NCBI GenBank assembly: GCA_022799755.1
Contig: JAAWOU010000028.1
Coordinates: 1-43,406 of the forward strand
DNA from: Lachnospiraceae bacterium
GTDB lineage: Bacteria; Bacillota; Clostridia; Lachnospirales; Lachnospiraceae
DNA: 43,406 nucleotides
Reading direction: 5' to 3'
Positions 25,303 through 33,683 of this stretch are shown here, in pieces. Numbering within the stretch: position 1 is the stretch's first letter; the number at the start of each line of letters is the position of its first letter. Below the pieces are notes generated by a model. The model saw only the letters and a program-made list of their open reading frames with translations, was not told where the DNA came from and did not search any database. A program made the translations under genes and the position numbers.

Positions 25303-26209
25303 GGACATTATTATTTGCGAAAACCTGGTTAAAATCTATAAGACAAAGGATCTGGAAGTGCTGGCTCTCCAGGGACTTGAGCTGAGTATTGCCGCCGGAG
25401 AGCTCATGGCCATCATCGGAAACAGCGGCAGCGGCAAGTCCACTTTCCTGAACATGGTGGGGGGACTGGACAGGCCCTCGGCCGGGAAGCTGACCGTGGA
25501 CGGAAAGGACCTGTTCAAGCTGGGCGAAAAGGAACTGGTGGACTACAAGCGGGATACCGTAGGATTCGTGTGGCAGAACAATGCACGAAATCTCCTCCCC
25601 TACTTAAGCGCCAGGCAGAACGTGCAGCTGCCCATGCGTTTTACCCACGGGGAGCGCAGGAGACGGCAGAGAGACAGGGCGCTGGAGCTTCTGGAGATGG
25701 TGGGGATGGCGCACAGGAAAGACAGCCGCCTGAACCAACTGTCCGGCGGTGAACAGCAGCGGATCGCCATCGCCATCGCCCTGGCCAACAACCCGAAGAT
25801 TCTGCTGGCGGATGAACCCACCGGATCGGTGGACACCAAAACGGGCAACTATATTCTGGACGTTTTCCGGGAGCTGAACAGGAATCTGGGACTGACCGTG
25901 GTCATTGTGACCCATGACCGGATGCTGTCCAAGAAAGTGAGCCGTGTGGTGGCCATCCGGGACGGAAAGACCAGCAGCGAGATGATTGTAAAGCACAGCT
26001 ATGCGGACAGGCTGGACTCTATCGGTGTCTTTGAGGAGGCCCACGACGAGTATGCGGTGCTGGACAAGGCAGGGCGGGTTCAGATCCCGAGAGAATTCCT
26101 GGAGAGCATGGGCATCCGCGGGAACAAGGTCCGCATGGAACTGGAGAACGGCAGAATCGTCATCGGTGCGCCCGACGGAGCGGAAGAGCAGACCGGAAGT
26201 GAATCGTGA
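25292..26209 (+). CDS. ABC transporter ATPase 2 with C-terminal AbrB-like domain
   Basis: 305 residues if it starts at TTG 25292, chosen because GGAGG at 25278-25282 is 9 bases upstream; GTG 25286 is too close and ATG 25262 lacks a site. Walker A GNSGSGKS (43-50), signature LSGGEQQ from Leu150, Walker B Asp174-Glu175 ([10 protein letters not shown]), switch His in VTHD. After the ATPase (about residue 230) come a linker and, at about 251-292, a SpoVT/AbrB-like swapped-hairpin segment: [22 protein letters not shown] and a return strand [12 protein letters not shown]. AbrB domains normally dimerise and bind DNA. The tail could dimerise the pump ATPase or link transport to transcription; both are inference. 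Confidence 0.88.
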   Translation: MLREDIIICENLVKIYKTKDLEVLALQGLELSIAAGELMAIIGNSGSGKSTFLNMVGGLDRPSAGKLTVDGKDLFKLGEKELVDYKRDTVGFVWQNNARNLLPYLSARQNVQLPMRFTHGERRRRQRDRALELLEMVGMAHRKDSRLNQLSGGEQQRIAIAIALANNPKILLADEPTGSVDTKTGNYILDVFRELNRNLGLTVVIVTHDRMLSKKVSRVVAIRDGKTSSEMIVKHSYADRLDSIGVFEEAHDEYAVLDKAGRVQIPREFLESMGIRGNKVRMELENGRIVIGAPDGAEEQTGSES

Positions 26210-26233
26210 CAGGGCCGGAAAGGGTGGAACTTT

Positions 26234-27172
26234 ATGACAATCTTTGGATTGACAACGGGTATTAATGCAGGTAGTATTATAGAGAATGTGGAGGCGCAGG
26301 TGCACAGGGGTGCCGTACAGGAATTCCTCAGCACGCTCCCTGAGAAAGCGCTGAATCTGGGGGTGCGCATTCTCCTGGCGGCCGTCTTTTTCTTCATAGG
26401 CGTAAGGGTGATAAAATTATTGCGGCGGATTGTCCGAAAATCCATGGAGAGGACAGGCGCGGAGCTGGGTGTGACGCAGTTTGTGGACTCCTTTGTGAAA
26501 GCCACCCTGTACGTGATACTGGTCATGGGACTGGCCTCCTCTTTCGGACTGGATGCGGCCAGCGTGGTGGCCGTACTGGGCTCCGCCGGCGTGGCCATTG
26601 GCCTGGCGATCCAGGGCAGCCTGTCCAATCTGGCGGGGGGCGTGCTGATCCTTGCTCTGAAGCCTTTTCGGGTGGGGGATTATATCAGGGAGAGCCATTC
26701 GGGCCATGAGGGCACAGTGACGGAAATCCAGATATTTTACACCAAGCTCCTTACGCCGGACAATCAGACCATCATCCTGCCTAACGGCAATCTGGCCAAC
26801 AACAGCCTTGTGAATATCACTGCCCAGGAGGTGCGTCGGATGGACATCACGGTGGGCATCTCCTACAATGCGGATCTGAAAAAGGCCAAGGAGATCCTGC
26901 TGCGGACACTGGAGGAAGATGAAGATGTCTTAAAGGACAGGGACATGCTGGTCTTCGTGTCGGAGCTGGCCAGCTCCTCGGTGGAGATAGGCGTCCGATG
27001 TTGGTTTAAGCAGGAGGATTTCTGGAAAGGAAAGTGGCGCGTCACGGAGAACTGCAAGCTGAATCTGGATGAAAACGGAATCGAGATTTCCTATCATCAA
27101 TTGGACGTACATGTGGACGGGAGGATAGACTGCTCCGAATCGGGCGGCGCAAAAGCTTCTGCCAAACCTTGA
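26234..27172 (+). CDS. MscS-family mechanosensitive ion channel
   Basis: 312 residues. Membrane helices lie at about 40-62, 85-105 and the pore helix at about 110-140 (VVAVLGSAGVAIGLAIQGSL, then SNLAGG), which has the Gly/Ala packing pattern of MscS TM3. The beta domain follows (ALKPFRVGDYI, ILPNGNLANNSLVNIT) and a C-terminal alpha/beta domain. Such channels open under membrane tension and release solutes on osmotic downshift. It begins 24 bases after the ABC operon and may be co-transcribed, although a functional link is not evident. GAAAGGGTGG precedes the start. Confidence 0.93.
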   Translation: MTIFGLTTGINAGSIIENVEAQVHRGAVQEFLSTLPEKALNLGVRILLAAVFFFIGVRVIKLLRRIVRKSMERTGAELGVTQFVDSFVKATLYVILVMGLASSFGLDAASVVAVLGSAGVAIGLAIQGSLSNLAGGVLILALKPFRVGDYIRESHSGHEGTVTEIQIFYTKLLTPDNQTIILPNGNLANNSLVNITAQEVRRMDITVGISYNADLKKAKEILLRTLEEDEDVLKDRDMLVFVSELASSSVEIGVRCWFKQEDFWKGKWRVTENCKLNLDENGIEISYHQLDVHVDGRIDCSESGGAKASAKP

Positions 27173-27188
27173 GGAAGGGCGAAAAGTT

Positions 27189-28844
27189 ATGCTGACAATT
27201 ATTATTGACTGGATTTACATGCTTTTTACCTGTTTTAGTATCGGCTTTTTCCTGCGGTGGTGGGTGGAGAAAGCGTTCCGCTACTCCATCAGGCGATTGG
27301 ACAGCGTGCTGCTGGCAGGTTTCATCATGGCCACGGTTTACGCGCAGATTTTCAGCCTGTTTTACAGGGTCAATGCAGAGGCCAACGGGATACTGGCGGC
27401 TGTCAGCATCCTCATCTGCATCGCTCTGCGAAAAAGCATGGGACAATTTCTGCGAGAGAGCATAGGCGGCGCCTCCTGGCCCCGCAGGATTCTGGTGGCG
27501 GTGCTGTTTCTTCTGTGGAGCTTTTTCTCCTCCAGGGGCTATATGGTGCTTGATATGGACATGTATCACGGGCAGAGCATCCGCTGGATTGAGGAGTACG
27601 GCGTAGTAAAGGGGCTGGGGAATCTCCACTGTCGTTTCGGGTATAACAGCTCTATATTTGCCGTATCGGCTCTGTACAGTCTGAAATTTTTGCTGGGCCG
27701 TACCGTGCATGCGGTGAACGGAATGCTCGCATTCATTTTATCTGTCTGCCTGCTTGACCTGGGGAAAGCGTTTCGGCGAAAGAAGATGCTTTTGTCCGAC
27801 TATGCCCGTGTGGGGGCGATATACTATCTGACCACCATCTATGACGAGATTATCGCGCCCTCGTCAGACTATGCGGTGATGTGCGTGATCTTTTTCATTG
27901 TTGTAAAGTGGCTGACATTACTTGAGAGCGGGGACGGACAGGTGAAAGACCGTACCGCGCCCTACGCGCTTTTGTGCGTGGCGGGCGTCTATGCGCTGAC
28001 CCTGAAGCTCTCCGCCGGTCTTATATTGCTGCTGACCGTAAAGCCGGCCTGTATGCTGTTAAGAGAGAAGAGATGGAAAGAGACAGGGATCTATATAGCC
28101 ATGGGCCTGCTGGTGGCCGTACCGTGGATGACCCGGACGGTCCTGATCACAGGGTGGCTGCTCTATCCCTTTGCAGGACTGGATTTATTTCAGGTGGACT
28201 GGAAAATCAGCGACGCGATCGTAAGGACAGACGCCTATCTCATCAAGACATGGGCAAAGTGCGCCAACGGCCTGCCGGATACCAGCCTGAAGTCATGGCT
28301 TCCGTATTGGTTCCGAAACGGGCTGTCTTCCACAGAGAGACTGTTGGTGATAGCCGATTTCAGCGCCTGCATCATCACGGCCGCGCTTGCCGTATATGTA
28401 GTCGTCAGAAAAAAGTGGCGGCAGCTGGATTATCTGCTGGTGATGGCAGCCGTGGGCTGTTCCTATCTGTACTGGCAGTTTGAGGCGCCCATGATGCGTT
28501 ACGGCTACGCTTATGTGCTGCTTATGGCGGCGCTGACGGCAGGATATTTTCTGGAGAGGACTGCGCTGCGCAAAGCGGTATATCTTGCGCTGGCTGTGTA
28601 CGGCGCGTACAAGCTCCATGTCTGCTGGGACTATGTGGTACTCTTCCGGACATGGCCGAATTACATCTGGTCGGAGACATACGGCCAATATGAAGTCGAA
28701 AGCTATGAAATCGGCGGAGAGACTTTCTATTATTCTCCTTACGGCGGGGGCACAGGATATGACCCGTTCCCGTCCGCGCCTGAACAGGCGGATCTGGAAC
28801 TGCGCGGAGAGGATATGAGAGACGGATTCCGCATGAGACAGTGA
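27189..28844 (+). CDS. Multi-pass membrane protein, LIC_10190/GT-C-like
   Basis: 551 residues with about twelve hydrophobic segments. The first large loop contains LDMDMYHGQSIRWIEEYGVV and KGLGNLHCRFGYNSSIF, the pattern I associate with LIC_10190-family membrane proteins, which resemble GT-C glycosyltransferases with an acidic motif in the first outside loop. A later segment reads SYLYWQFEAPMMRYGYAYVL, also typical of that family. The last about 60 residues are soluble. It begins 16 bases after the mscS-like gene behind GAGGAAGGGCG. Its substrate is unknown; transfer of a lipid-linked sugar to an envelope component is inference. Confidence 0.7.
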   Translation: MLTIIIDWIYMLFTCFSIGFFLRWWVEKAFRYSIRRLDSVLLAGFIMATVYAQIFSLFYRVNAEANGILAAVSILICIALRKSMGQFLRESIGGASWPRRILVAVLFLLWSFFSSRGYMVLDMDMYHGQSIRWIEEYGVVKGLGNLHCRFGYNSSIFAVSALYSLKFLLGRTVHAVNGMLAFILSVCLLDLGKAFRRKKMLLSDYARVGAIYYLTTIYDEIIAPSSDYAVMCVIFFIVVKWLTLLESGDGQVKDRTAPYALLCVAGVYALTLKLSAGLILLLTVKPACMLLREKRWKETGIYIAMGLLVAVPWMTRTVLITGWLLYPFAGLDLFQVDWKISDAIVRTDAYLIKTWAKCANGLPDTSLKSWLPYWFRNGLSSTERLLVIADFSACIITAALAVYVVVRKKWRQLDYLLVMAAVGCSYLYWQFEAPMMRYGYAYVLLMAALTAGYFLERTALRKAVYLALAVYGAYKLHVCWDYVVLFRTWPNYIWSETYGQYEVESYEIGGETFYYSPYGGGTGYDPFPSAPEQADLELRGEDMRDGFRMRQ

Positions 28845-28942
28845 CGAAATGACCGGAACAAAGACTACGGACGGATTATACGCAGAACTGCAGAACGAAA
28901 AAAGCTAAAATGCGAAAAATTGCGAAAATTTTGAAAAAACAG

Positions 28943-28971
28943 TTGCAAAATATTTGAAAAGCCTGTATAAT
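28943..28971 (+). promoter_or_regulatory. Promoter of tRNA-Thr
   Basis: TTGCAA (28943-28948), a 17-base spacer and a perfect TATAAT (28966-28971), about 68 bases before the tRNA. The region just upstream is AT-rich with a tandem TGCGAAAA motif near 28911-28927. Confidence 0.75.
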
Positions 28972-29038
28972 GATAAATGGTTCTGCGGTGACACCGTGAG
29001 GGGTCCGGTCAGACTGTTCTAAACAGGTTTTCGAATAG

Positions 29039-29111
29039 GCTTCTGTGGCTCAGTTGGTAGAGCGATTGATTCGTAATCAATAGACCACGGGTTCGAGTCC
29101 CGTCAGAAGCT
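29039..29111 (+). tRNA. tRNA-Thr (anticodon CGU)
   Basis: A full cloverleaf: acceptor GCTTCTG (29039-29045) with CAGAAGC (29104-29110) and discriminator T; D arm GCTC...GAGC; anticodon stem ATTGA/TCAAT (29065-29069, 29077-29081) with loop TTCGTAA and anticodon CGT at 29072-29074, reading ACG (Thr); T arm ACGGG-TTCGAGT-CCCGT. No CCA is encoded. Confidence 0.95.
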
Positions 29112-29124
29112 CTGCATGTAAAAG

Positions 29125-29175
29125 GCCGCAAATCCAGAGATTTCCCAGTGAAATCAAGGGTTTGCGGCTTTTTTT
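29125..29175. terminator. Bidirectional terminator between tRNA-Thr and the ABC operon
   Basis: GCCGCAAATCC (29125-29135) pairs with GGGTTTGCGGC (29158-29168) with one G-T pair, around an inner stem GATTTC/GAAATC (29139-29144, 29150-29155). Seven T follow on the plus strand (29169-29175). On the minus strand the same stem is followed by CCTTTT, so it can also end the convergent ABC operon. Confidence 0.85.
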
Positions 29176-29219
29176 GCACGCCGTTTTTTCAATCGGGGAT
29201 TGGCCTGATAGGGATGGGG

Positions 29220-30077
29220 TCACATCTTGAACCGGATCCTGATCTGATGCTCGATGGCCTGGACGGACTTGTAGAACCCCAGAGCGATAACGCACAGGAC
29301 GATGATGCTGGTGATCACCATGTCCAGCTGGAATACCTGGGATCCGTATATGATCAGATAGCCCAGTCCGCGCCTTGCCGCTAAGAACTCGCCGATGATG
29401 ACGCCCACCAGCGCCAGGCCGATATTGACTTTGGCGGTGCTGAGCAATATGGGCACGGAGCCGGGCAGCACCACTTTCAGAAAGGCGTCTCTCCTGCTGC
29501 CGCCCAAGGTGTAAATCAGGGTGATCTTCTCGCTGTCCACCTGCTGGAAGCCTGTGTAGAAGCTGATGACGGAGCCGAACACGGCCACCGACATGCCCGC
29601 CACGATGATGGTGCGGGTGCCGGTGCCCAGCCATACGATGAACAGGGGCGCCAGCGCCGACTTGGGCAGACTGTTGAGTACCACCAGATAGGGCTCCAAT
29701 ATCTCGGACAGCTTTTTGGAATGCCACAGCAGGGTGGAGACAAAGAGGCTCAGGGCGATTACAAGCAGGAAGCTGAGCAGGGTCTCAAGCAGTGTCACGC
29801 CGATGTGGGAGAGCATGGAATTGTTCCGGATCTGATCCGCAAAGCAGCGCAGGACACGGCTGGGGCTGGAGAAGAAAAAGCTGTCGATCCATTTTCTGCT
29901 TGCACTGACTTCCCAGAGGACCAAAAAAAGGACGAAAAGAAACGTCCGCCAGGAAGCGATTTCGTGATGGTGCCTTTTGTGCTTTCTGATGAATTCTTCC
30001 TGTTTCGTCAGTTCCGCCCCGGCCCGTTTCCTCTTCCCGGGCTCGGATTTCGGCTTAAGTTTCGATTCAGCTTTCAT
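29220..30077 (-). CDS. NitT/TauT-type ABC transporter permease
   Basis: 285 residues. A charged N-terminal stretch of about 40 residues (Lys/Arg/His-rich) precedes six membrane segments of the SsuC/TauC/NrtB type. The coupling motif is visible as YTLGGSRRDAFLKVVLPGSVPILL, close to the family EAA loop. The first periplasmic part contains SPSRVL, usual for this group. Its start overlaps the end of the ATPase gene by 11 bases and has GGGAGGA at good distance, showing coupling. Substrates in this family include sulfonates, nitrate, pyrimidine precursors of thiamine and riboflavin; none is decided here. No binding protein gene adjoins. Confidence 0.9.
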   Translation of the reverse strand: MKAESKLKPKSEPGKRKRAGAELTKQEEFIRKHKRHHHEIASWRTFLFVLFLVLWEVSASRKWIDSFFFSSPSRVLRCFADQIRNNSMLSHIGVTLLETLLSFLLVIALSLFVSTLLWHSKKLSEILEPYLVVLNSLPKSALAPLFIVWLGTGTRTIIVAGMSVAVFGSVISFYTGFQQVDSEKITLIYTLGGSRRDAFLKVVLPGSVPILLSTAKVNIGLALVGVIIGEFLAARRGLGYLIIYGSQVFQLDMVITSIIVLCVIALGFYKSVQAIEHQIRIRFKM

Positions 30078-30834
30078 GTGTCAGATCCTCCCATAGCATG
30101 TTGAAATACCGCTGGAACTCCGGAGCGTTCCTGGCGGCCAGAGGCGAATCGTCCGCCAGCGTCAGGTGTACGTCCACCACATTTTTGACCACCGCCGGTC
30201 TGCCGGAGAGGACGATGATCCGGTCGGCCAGACTGATGGCCTCGGACAGGTCGTGGGTGATGATGACCATTGTCTTTCCGGCGGCGCGGATCAGGCGGCA
30301 GATGTCTGCGGACACGAACAGTCTGGTCTGATAGTCCAGGGCGCTGAAAGGCTCATCCAGCAGGAGCAGCTGGGGTTCCAAAGCCAATGTGCGGATCAGC
30401 GCGGCGCGCTGCTTCATGCCGCCTGAAAGCTCGTCGGGGCGTTTATCCTTAAATTTGTCCAGTCCGTAGTCTTTTAGAAGCCGGTCCACTGCCTCCAGGC
30501 GTTCCGGCGTCATTTTATGGTTCAGTTCCAGCCCTAAGGTTACGTTCCGGTAGACGGTGCGCCATTCAAAGAGATGATCGCGCTGGAGCATGTAGCCGAT
30601 CTTGGGATAGTGCAGGGAGCCGTCAGGATTGTTCACCAAAATGGTCCCTTCCTCCGGGGCCAGGAGGCCTGCGATAATGGACAGCAGCGTGGATTTTCCG
30701 CACCCGCTGGGCCCTACGATGGCGATGAACTCCCCCTCCTGAACACCGAAAGAGATGTCTTTCAGCGCTTTCGTCTCCCCGTGCAGATTGTGGTAGGAAT
30801 AGCCGATGTTCTTTAATTCCAGGATATTGGTCAT
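30067..30834 (-). CDS. NitT/TauT-type ABC transporter ATPase
   Basis: 255 residues with Walker A GPSGCGKS (41-48), Q-loop MLQRDHLFEWRTV, signature LSGGMKQRAALIRTLA, Walker B LLLLDEPFSALD and switch His in ITHD. The style LFEWRTVYRNV and the SGGMKQR signature are typical of SsuB/TauB/ThiZ-like ATPases that serve small-molecule import. It is first in a two-gene minus-strand operon with the permease. The upstream divergent region has no recognised riboswitch and no gene for a substrate-binding protein, so the binding protein must be encoded elsewhere. Confidence 0.92.
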   Translation of the reverse strand: MTNILELKNIGYSYHNLHGETKALKDISFGVQEGEFIAIVGPSGCGKSTLLSIIAGLLAPEEGTILVNNPDGSLHYPKIGYMLQRDHLFEWRTVYRNVTLGLELNHKMTPERLEAVDRLLKDYGLDKFKDKRPDELSGGMKQRAALIRTLALEPQLLLLDEPFSALDYQTRLFVSADICRLIRAAGKTMVIITHDLSEAISLADRIIVLSGRPAVVKNVVDVHLTLADDSPLAARNAPEFQRYFNMLWEDLTHES

Positions 30835-30962
30835 AGTGCCATTCCCGTTTCCTTTTTCTTATATCATATGAAAGGCCGCGTGCAGTGGTTCTTGACAACC
30901 TGTCCGAAATTTGTTAGTGTGTCACGGGTGGTTCCGCGAAGTGTTTTCGGGCGCATTTTGTA

Positions 30963-31023
30963 CGAAAATCACGAACCGAAATTTTCGCGGGCCGGCATTG
31001 AGAAAAAACAAACTTGATATAAT
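30963..31023 (+). promoter_or_regulatory. Probable promoter and dyad upstream of argH
   Basis: A perfect -10 TATAAT lies at 31018-31023; the nearest -35-like hexamer, TTGAGA (30998-31003), is only 14 bases away, so the promoter may need an activator or use another -35. Just upstream is a 7-base dyad, CGAAAAT (30963-30969) with ATTTTCG (30981-30987), and CCGAAATTT occurs twice (30903-30911 and 30977-30985). It does not match an ARG box. The rest of the 255-base divergent region shows no other structure. Confidence 0.4.
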
Positions 31024-31089
31024 CAAATATGCGTGATAGAATGGAACAAGCGCTTTTTCATTTGGCGCAACGAAAGACGGGAGGAAGAT

Positions 31090-32511
31090 ATGGCACAATT
31101 ATGGGGCGGGCGTTTTACGAAAGCAACGGACAGGACAGTCTACGATTTCAATGCGTCCATAAGCTTTGACAAGCGCCTCTTTCACGAGGATATCCAGGGC
31201 AGCACGGCCCATGTGACCATGCTGGCAAAGCAGGGAATCCTTACAGAAAGAGAGCGGGATGAAATACTGGAGGGATTGTCCGGAATCCGCGGGGATGTGG
31301 ACAACGGGATCCTGGAAATCGACATTAACTGCGAGGATATTCACAGCTTTGTGGAGGCGGAACTGATTCGCCGCATCGGCGATACCGGCAAGAAGCTGCA
31401 CACCGGCAGGAGCCGCAACGATCAGGTGGCGCTGGACATGCGGCTCTATACCAGAAAGCGTGTGGCGGTGACGGACGGGCTGCTGAAAGAGCTTCTCACG
31501 GTTATACTTGACGTGATGGAGGAGAATCTGGGGACCTATATGCCGGGCTTTACGCATCTGCAGAAAGCCCAGCCCACCACCTTGGCCCATCATTTCGGTG
31601 CTTACTTTGAGATGTTCAGACGGGACAGACAGCGTATGGCGGATCTATACAGGAGAATGAATTACTGTCCTCTGGGCGCCGGCGCCCTGGCAGGCACTAC
31701 CTATCCGCTGGACCGGGAGTACACGGCCTCTTTGATGGGATTTGCGGGGCCTACGCTGAACAGCATGGATTCCGTATCGGACAGGGATTATCTCATCGAA
31801 TTTCTGAGCGCTCTGTCCACGGTCATGATGCATCTGAGCCGTTTCTGCGAGGAGATCATCATCTGGAATTCCAACGAGTATCAGTTTGTGGAGATAGATG
31901 ACGCCTACTCCACCGGAAGCAGTATCATGCCCCAGAAGAAGAATCCGGACGTGGCGGAGCTGGTCCGGGGCAAGACGGGCCGGGTCTACGGAGCGCTTCT
32001 GTCGCTGCTCACCACCATGAAAGGCATTCCCCTTGCATATAATAAAGATATGCAGGAAGACAAGGAGATGACTTTTGACGCCATGGATACCGTGGAGAAC
32101 TGTCTGATCCTGTTCTGCGGTATGCTGCGTACGATGCGGTTTCGCAGCGACCGGATGGCCCAAAGCGCCATGAAAGGCTTTACCAATGCCACGGATGCGG
32201 CGGATTATCTGGTGGGAAAGGGAGTGCCTTTTCGGGATGCCCACGGCATCATCGGCAGGCTGGTGCTGTACTGCGTGGAGAAGAATACTTCCATTGACAA
32301 GCTGTCCCTGGAGGAGCTCAAGGGAATCAGCGATCAATTTGAGGCGGATCTCTATGACGCGATTTCTCTGGAGACCTGTGTGGAGAAGCGGCTGACCATC
32401 GGCGGCCCCGGGCAGGAGGCCATGAGAGCGGTGATCGAAAAGTACAGGGAGTATCTCGGGGAGAGCGCTCTGGCGGATTTGACAACGGATGAATCATACA
32501 CGGATAGATAA
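31090..32511 (+). CDS. argH: Argininosuccinate lyase
   Basis: Last step of arginine synthesis: cleaves argininosuccinate to arginine and fumarate. 473 residues from ATG 31090, preceded by GGGAGGAAG; the frame is open to 31033 but that region lies against the promoter. The start LWGGRFTK, the substrate-binding TGRSRNDQVALD, the HLQKAQPTTLAHH segment with the catalytic His, and the fumarase-superfamily signature GSSIMPQKKNPD with Ser277/Ser278 are all present. Length is normal for ArgH. Other arg genes are not in the window; it is followed 24 bases later by asd. Confidence 0.97.
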   Translation: MAQLWGGRFTKATDRTVYDFNASISFDKRLFHEDIQGSTAHVTMLAKQGILTERERDEILEGLSGIRGDVDNGILEIDINCEDIHSFVEAELIRRIGDTGKKLHTGRSRNDQVALDMRLYTRKRVAVTDGLLKELLTVILDVMEENLGTYMPGFTHLQKAQPTTLAHHFGAYFEMFRRDRQRMADLYRRMNYCPLGAGALAGTTYPLDREYTASLMGFAGPTLNSMDSVSDRDYLIEFLSALSTVMMHLSRFCEEIIIWNSNEYQFVEIDDAYSTGSSIMPQKKNPDVAELVRGKTGRVYGALLSLLTTMKGIPLAYNKDMQEDKEMTFDAMDTVENCLILFCGMLRTMRFRSDRMAQSAMKGFTNATDAADYLVGKGVPFRDAHGIIGRLVLYCVEKNTSIDKLSLEELKGISDQFEADLYDAISLETCVEKRLTIGGPGQEAMRAVIEKYREYLGESALADLTTDESYTDR

Positions 32512-32535
32512 GACGGAGATAAGGAGGAGAAAAGT

Positions 32536-33621
32536 ATGAGTGAAAAGTTAAAAGTAGGTATTCTGGGCGGCACGGGCATGGTGGGACAGAGGTTCATCGC
32601 CCTGCTTGAGAACCATCCCTGGTTTGAAGTGACCACGATAGCGGCAAGTCCCCGCTCTGCGGGCAAGACCTACGAGGAGGCGGTGGATGGCAGATGGAAG
32701 ATGGATACACCCATGCCGGAAGCCGTAAAGAAGCTGGTGGTTATGAATGTGAACGAGGTGGAGGAAGTGGCCGCCCGGGTGGATTTCGTGTTCAGCGCCG
32801 TGGACATGTCCAAGGACGAGATCAAGAAGATCGAGGAGGCATACGCGAAGACGGAGACTCCCGTGGTCTCCAACAACAGCGCCCACAGATGGACCCCCGA
32901 TGTGCCCATGATGGTGCCGGAGATCAATCCGGAGCACATGGAGGTCATTGAGGCCCAGAGAAAGCGCCTCGGCACAAAGCGGGGCTTTGTGGCCGTAAAG
33001 CCCAACTGCTCCATCCAGAGCTATGCGCCCGTGCTCACCGCATGGAAAGAGTTTGAGCCGGTTGAAGTGGTAGCCACCACCTATCAGGCCATCTCCGGGG
33101 CCGGCAAGACCTTTCAGGACTGGCCGGAGATGGTGGGCAATGTCATCCCCTACATCGGCGGCGAGGAGGAGAAAAGCGAGAGAGAGCCTCTGCGCATCTG
33201 GGGCAGGGTGGAGGACGGCGCCATTGTGCCTGCGGAGGGTCCCGTGATCACCTGCCAGTGCATCCGGGTGCCTGTGCTGAACGGACATACGGCTGCGGTC
33301 TTTGTAAAATTTGCAAAGAAGCCCTCCAAGGAGCAGCTGATCGAGAAACTCCGGGCGTTTAGCGGAGAGCCCCAGCGGCTTGGACTGCCCAGCGCGCCGA
33401 AGCAGTTCATCCAGTACCTGGAGGAGGACAACAGGCCCCAGGTGACGCTGGACGTGGACTTTGAGAACGGCATGGGTGTCAGTGTGGGACGGCTTCGGGA
33501 GGATACGGTGTATGATTATAAATTCGTCGGTCTGTCCCACAATACGGTGAGGGGAGCGGCAGGCGGAGCGGTTCTGTGCGCCGAGCTTCTCAAGGCAAAG
33601 GGATACATTGACAGGAAGTAA
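32536..33621 (+). CDS. asd: Aspartate-semialdehyde dehydrogenase
   Basis: NADPH-dependent reduction of aspartyl phosphate to aspartate semialdehyde, the branch point to lysine, diaminopimelate, threonine and methionine. 361 residues. The NADP loop GILGGTGMVGQRF, catalytic Cys158 in VKPNCSIQ, the QAISGAGKT segment and His251 in VPVLNGHTA are visible. The sequence is of the archaeal/fungal-like branch (about 350-360 residues, KPNCS) found in many Clostridia rather than the short Escherichia type. AAGGAGGAG lies before the ATG. It is in line with argH and topB. Confidence 0.96.
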   Translation: MSEKLKVGILGGTGMVGQRFIALLENHPWFEVTTIAASPRSAGKTYEEAVDGRWKMDTPMPEAVKKLVVMNVNEVEEVAARVDFVFSAVDMSKDEIKKIEEAYAKTETPVVSNNSAHRWTPDVPMMVPEINPEHMEVIEAQRKRLGTKRGFVAVKPNCSIQSYAPVLTAWKEFEPVEVVATTYQAISGAGKTFQDWPEMVGNVIPYIGGEEEKSEREPLRIWGRVEDGAIVPAEGPVITCQCIRVPVLNGHTAAVFVKFAKKPSKEQLIEKLRAFSGEPQRLGLPSAPKQFIQYLEEDNRPQVTLDVDFENGMGVSVGRLREDTVYDYKFVGLSHNTVRGAAGGAVLCAELLKAKGYIDRK

Positions 33622-33683
33622 GGATATATACGGGAAACAGAGACCACTTAGGAAGCAATTAACGGAATAATAGGGAAATCAGT

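Noticed and set aside
28869..28908. Very short open frame before tRNA-Thr
   Set aside because: Fewer than 20 codons, no ribosome site and no conserved feature.
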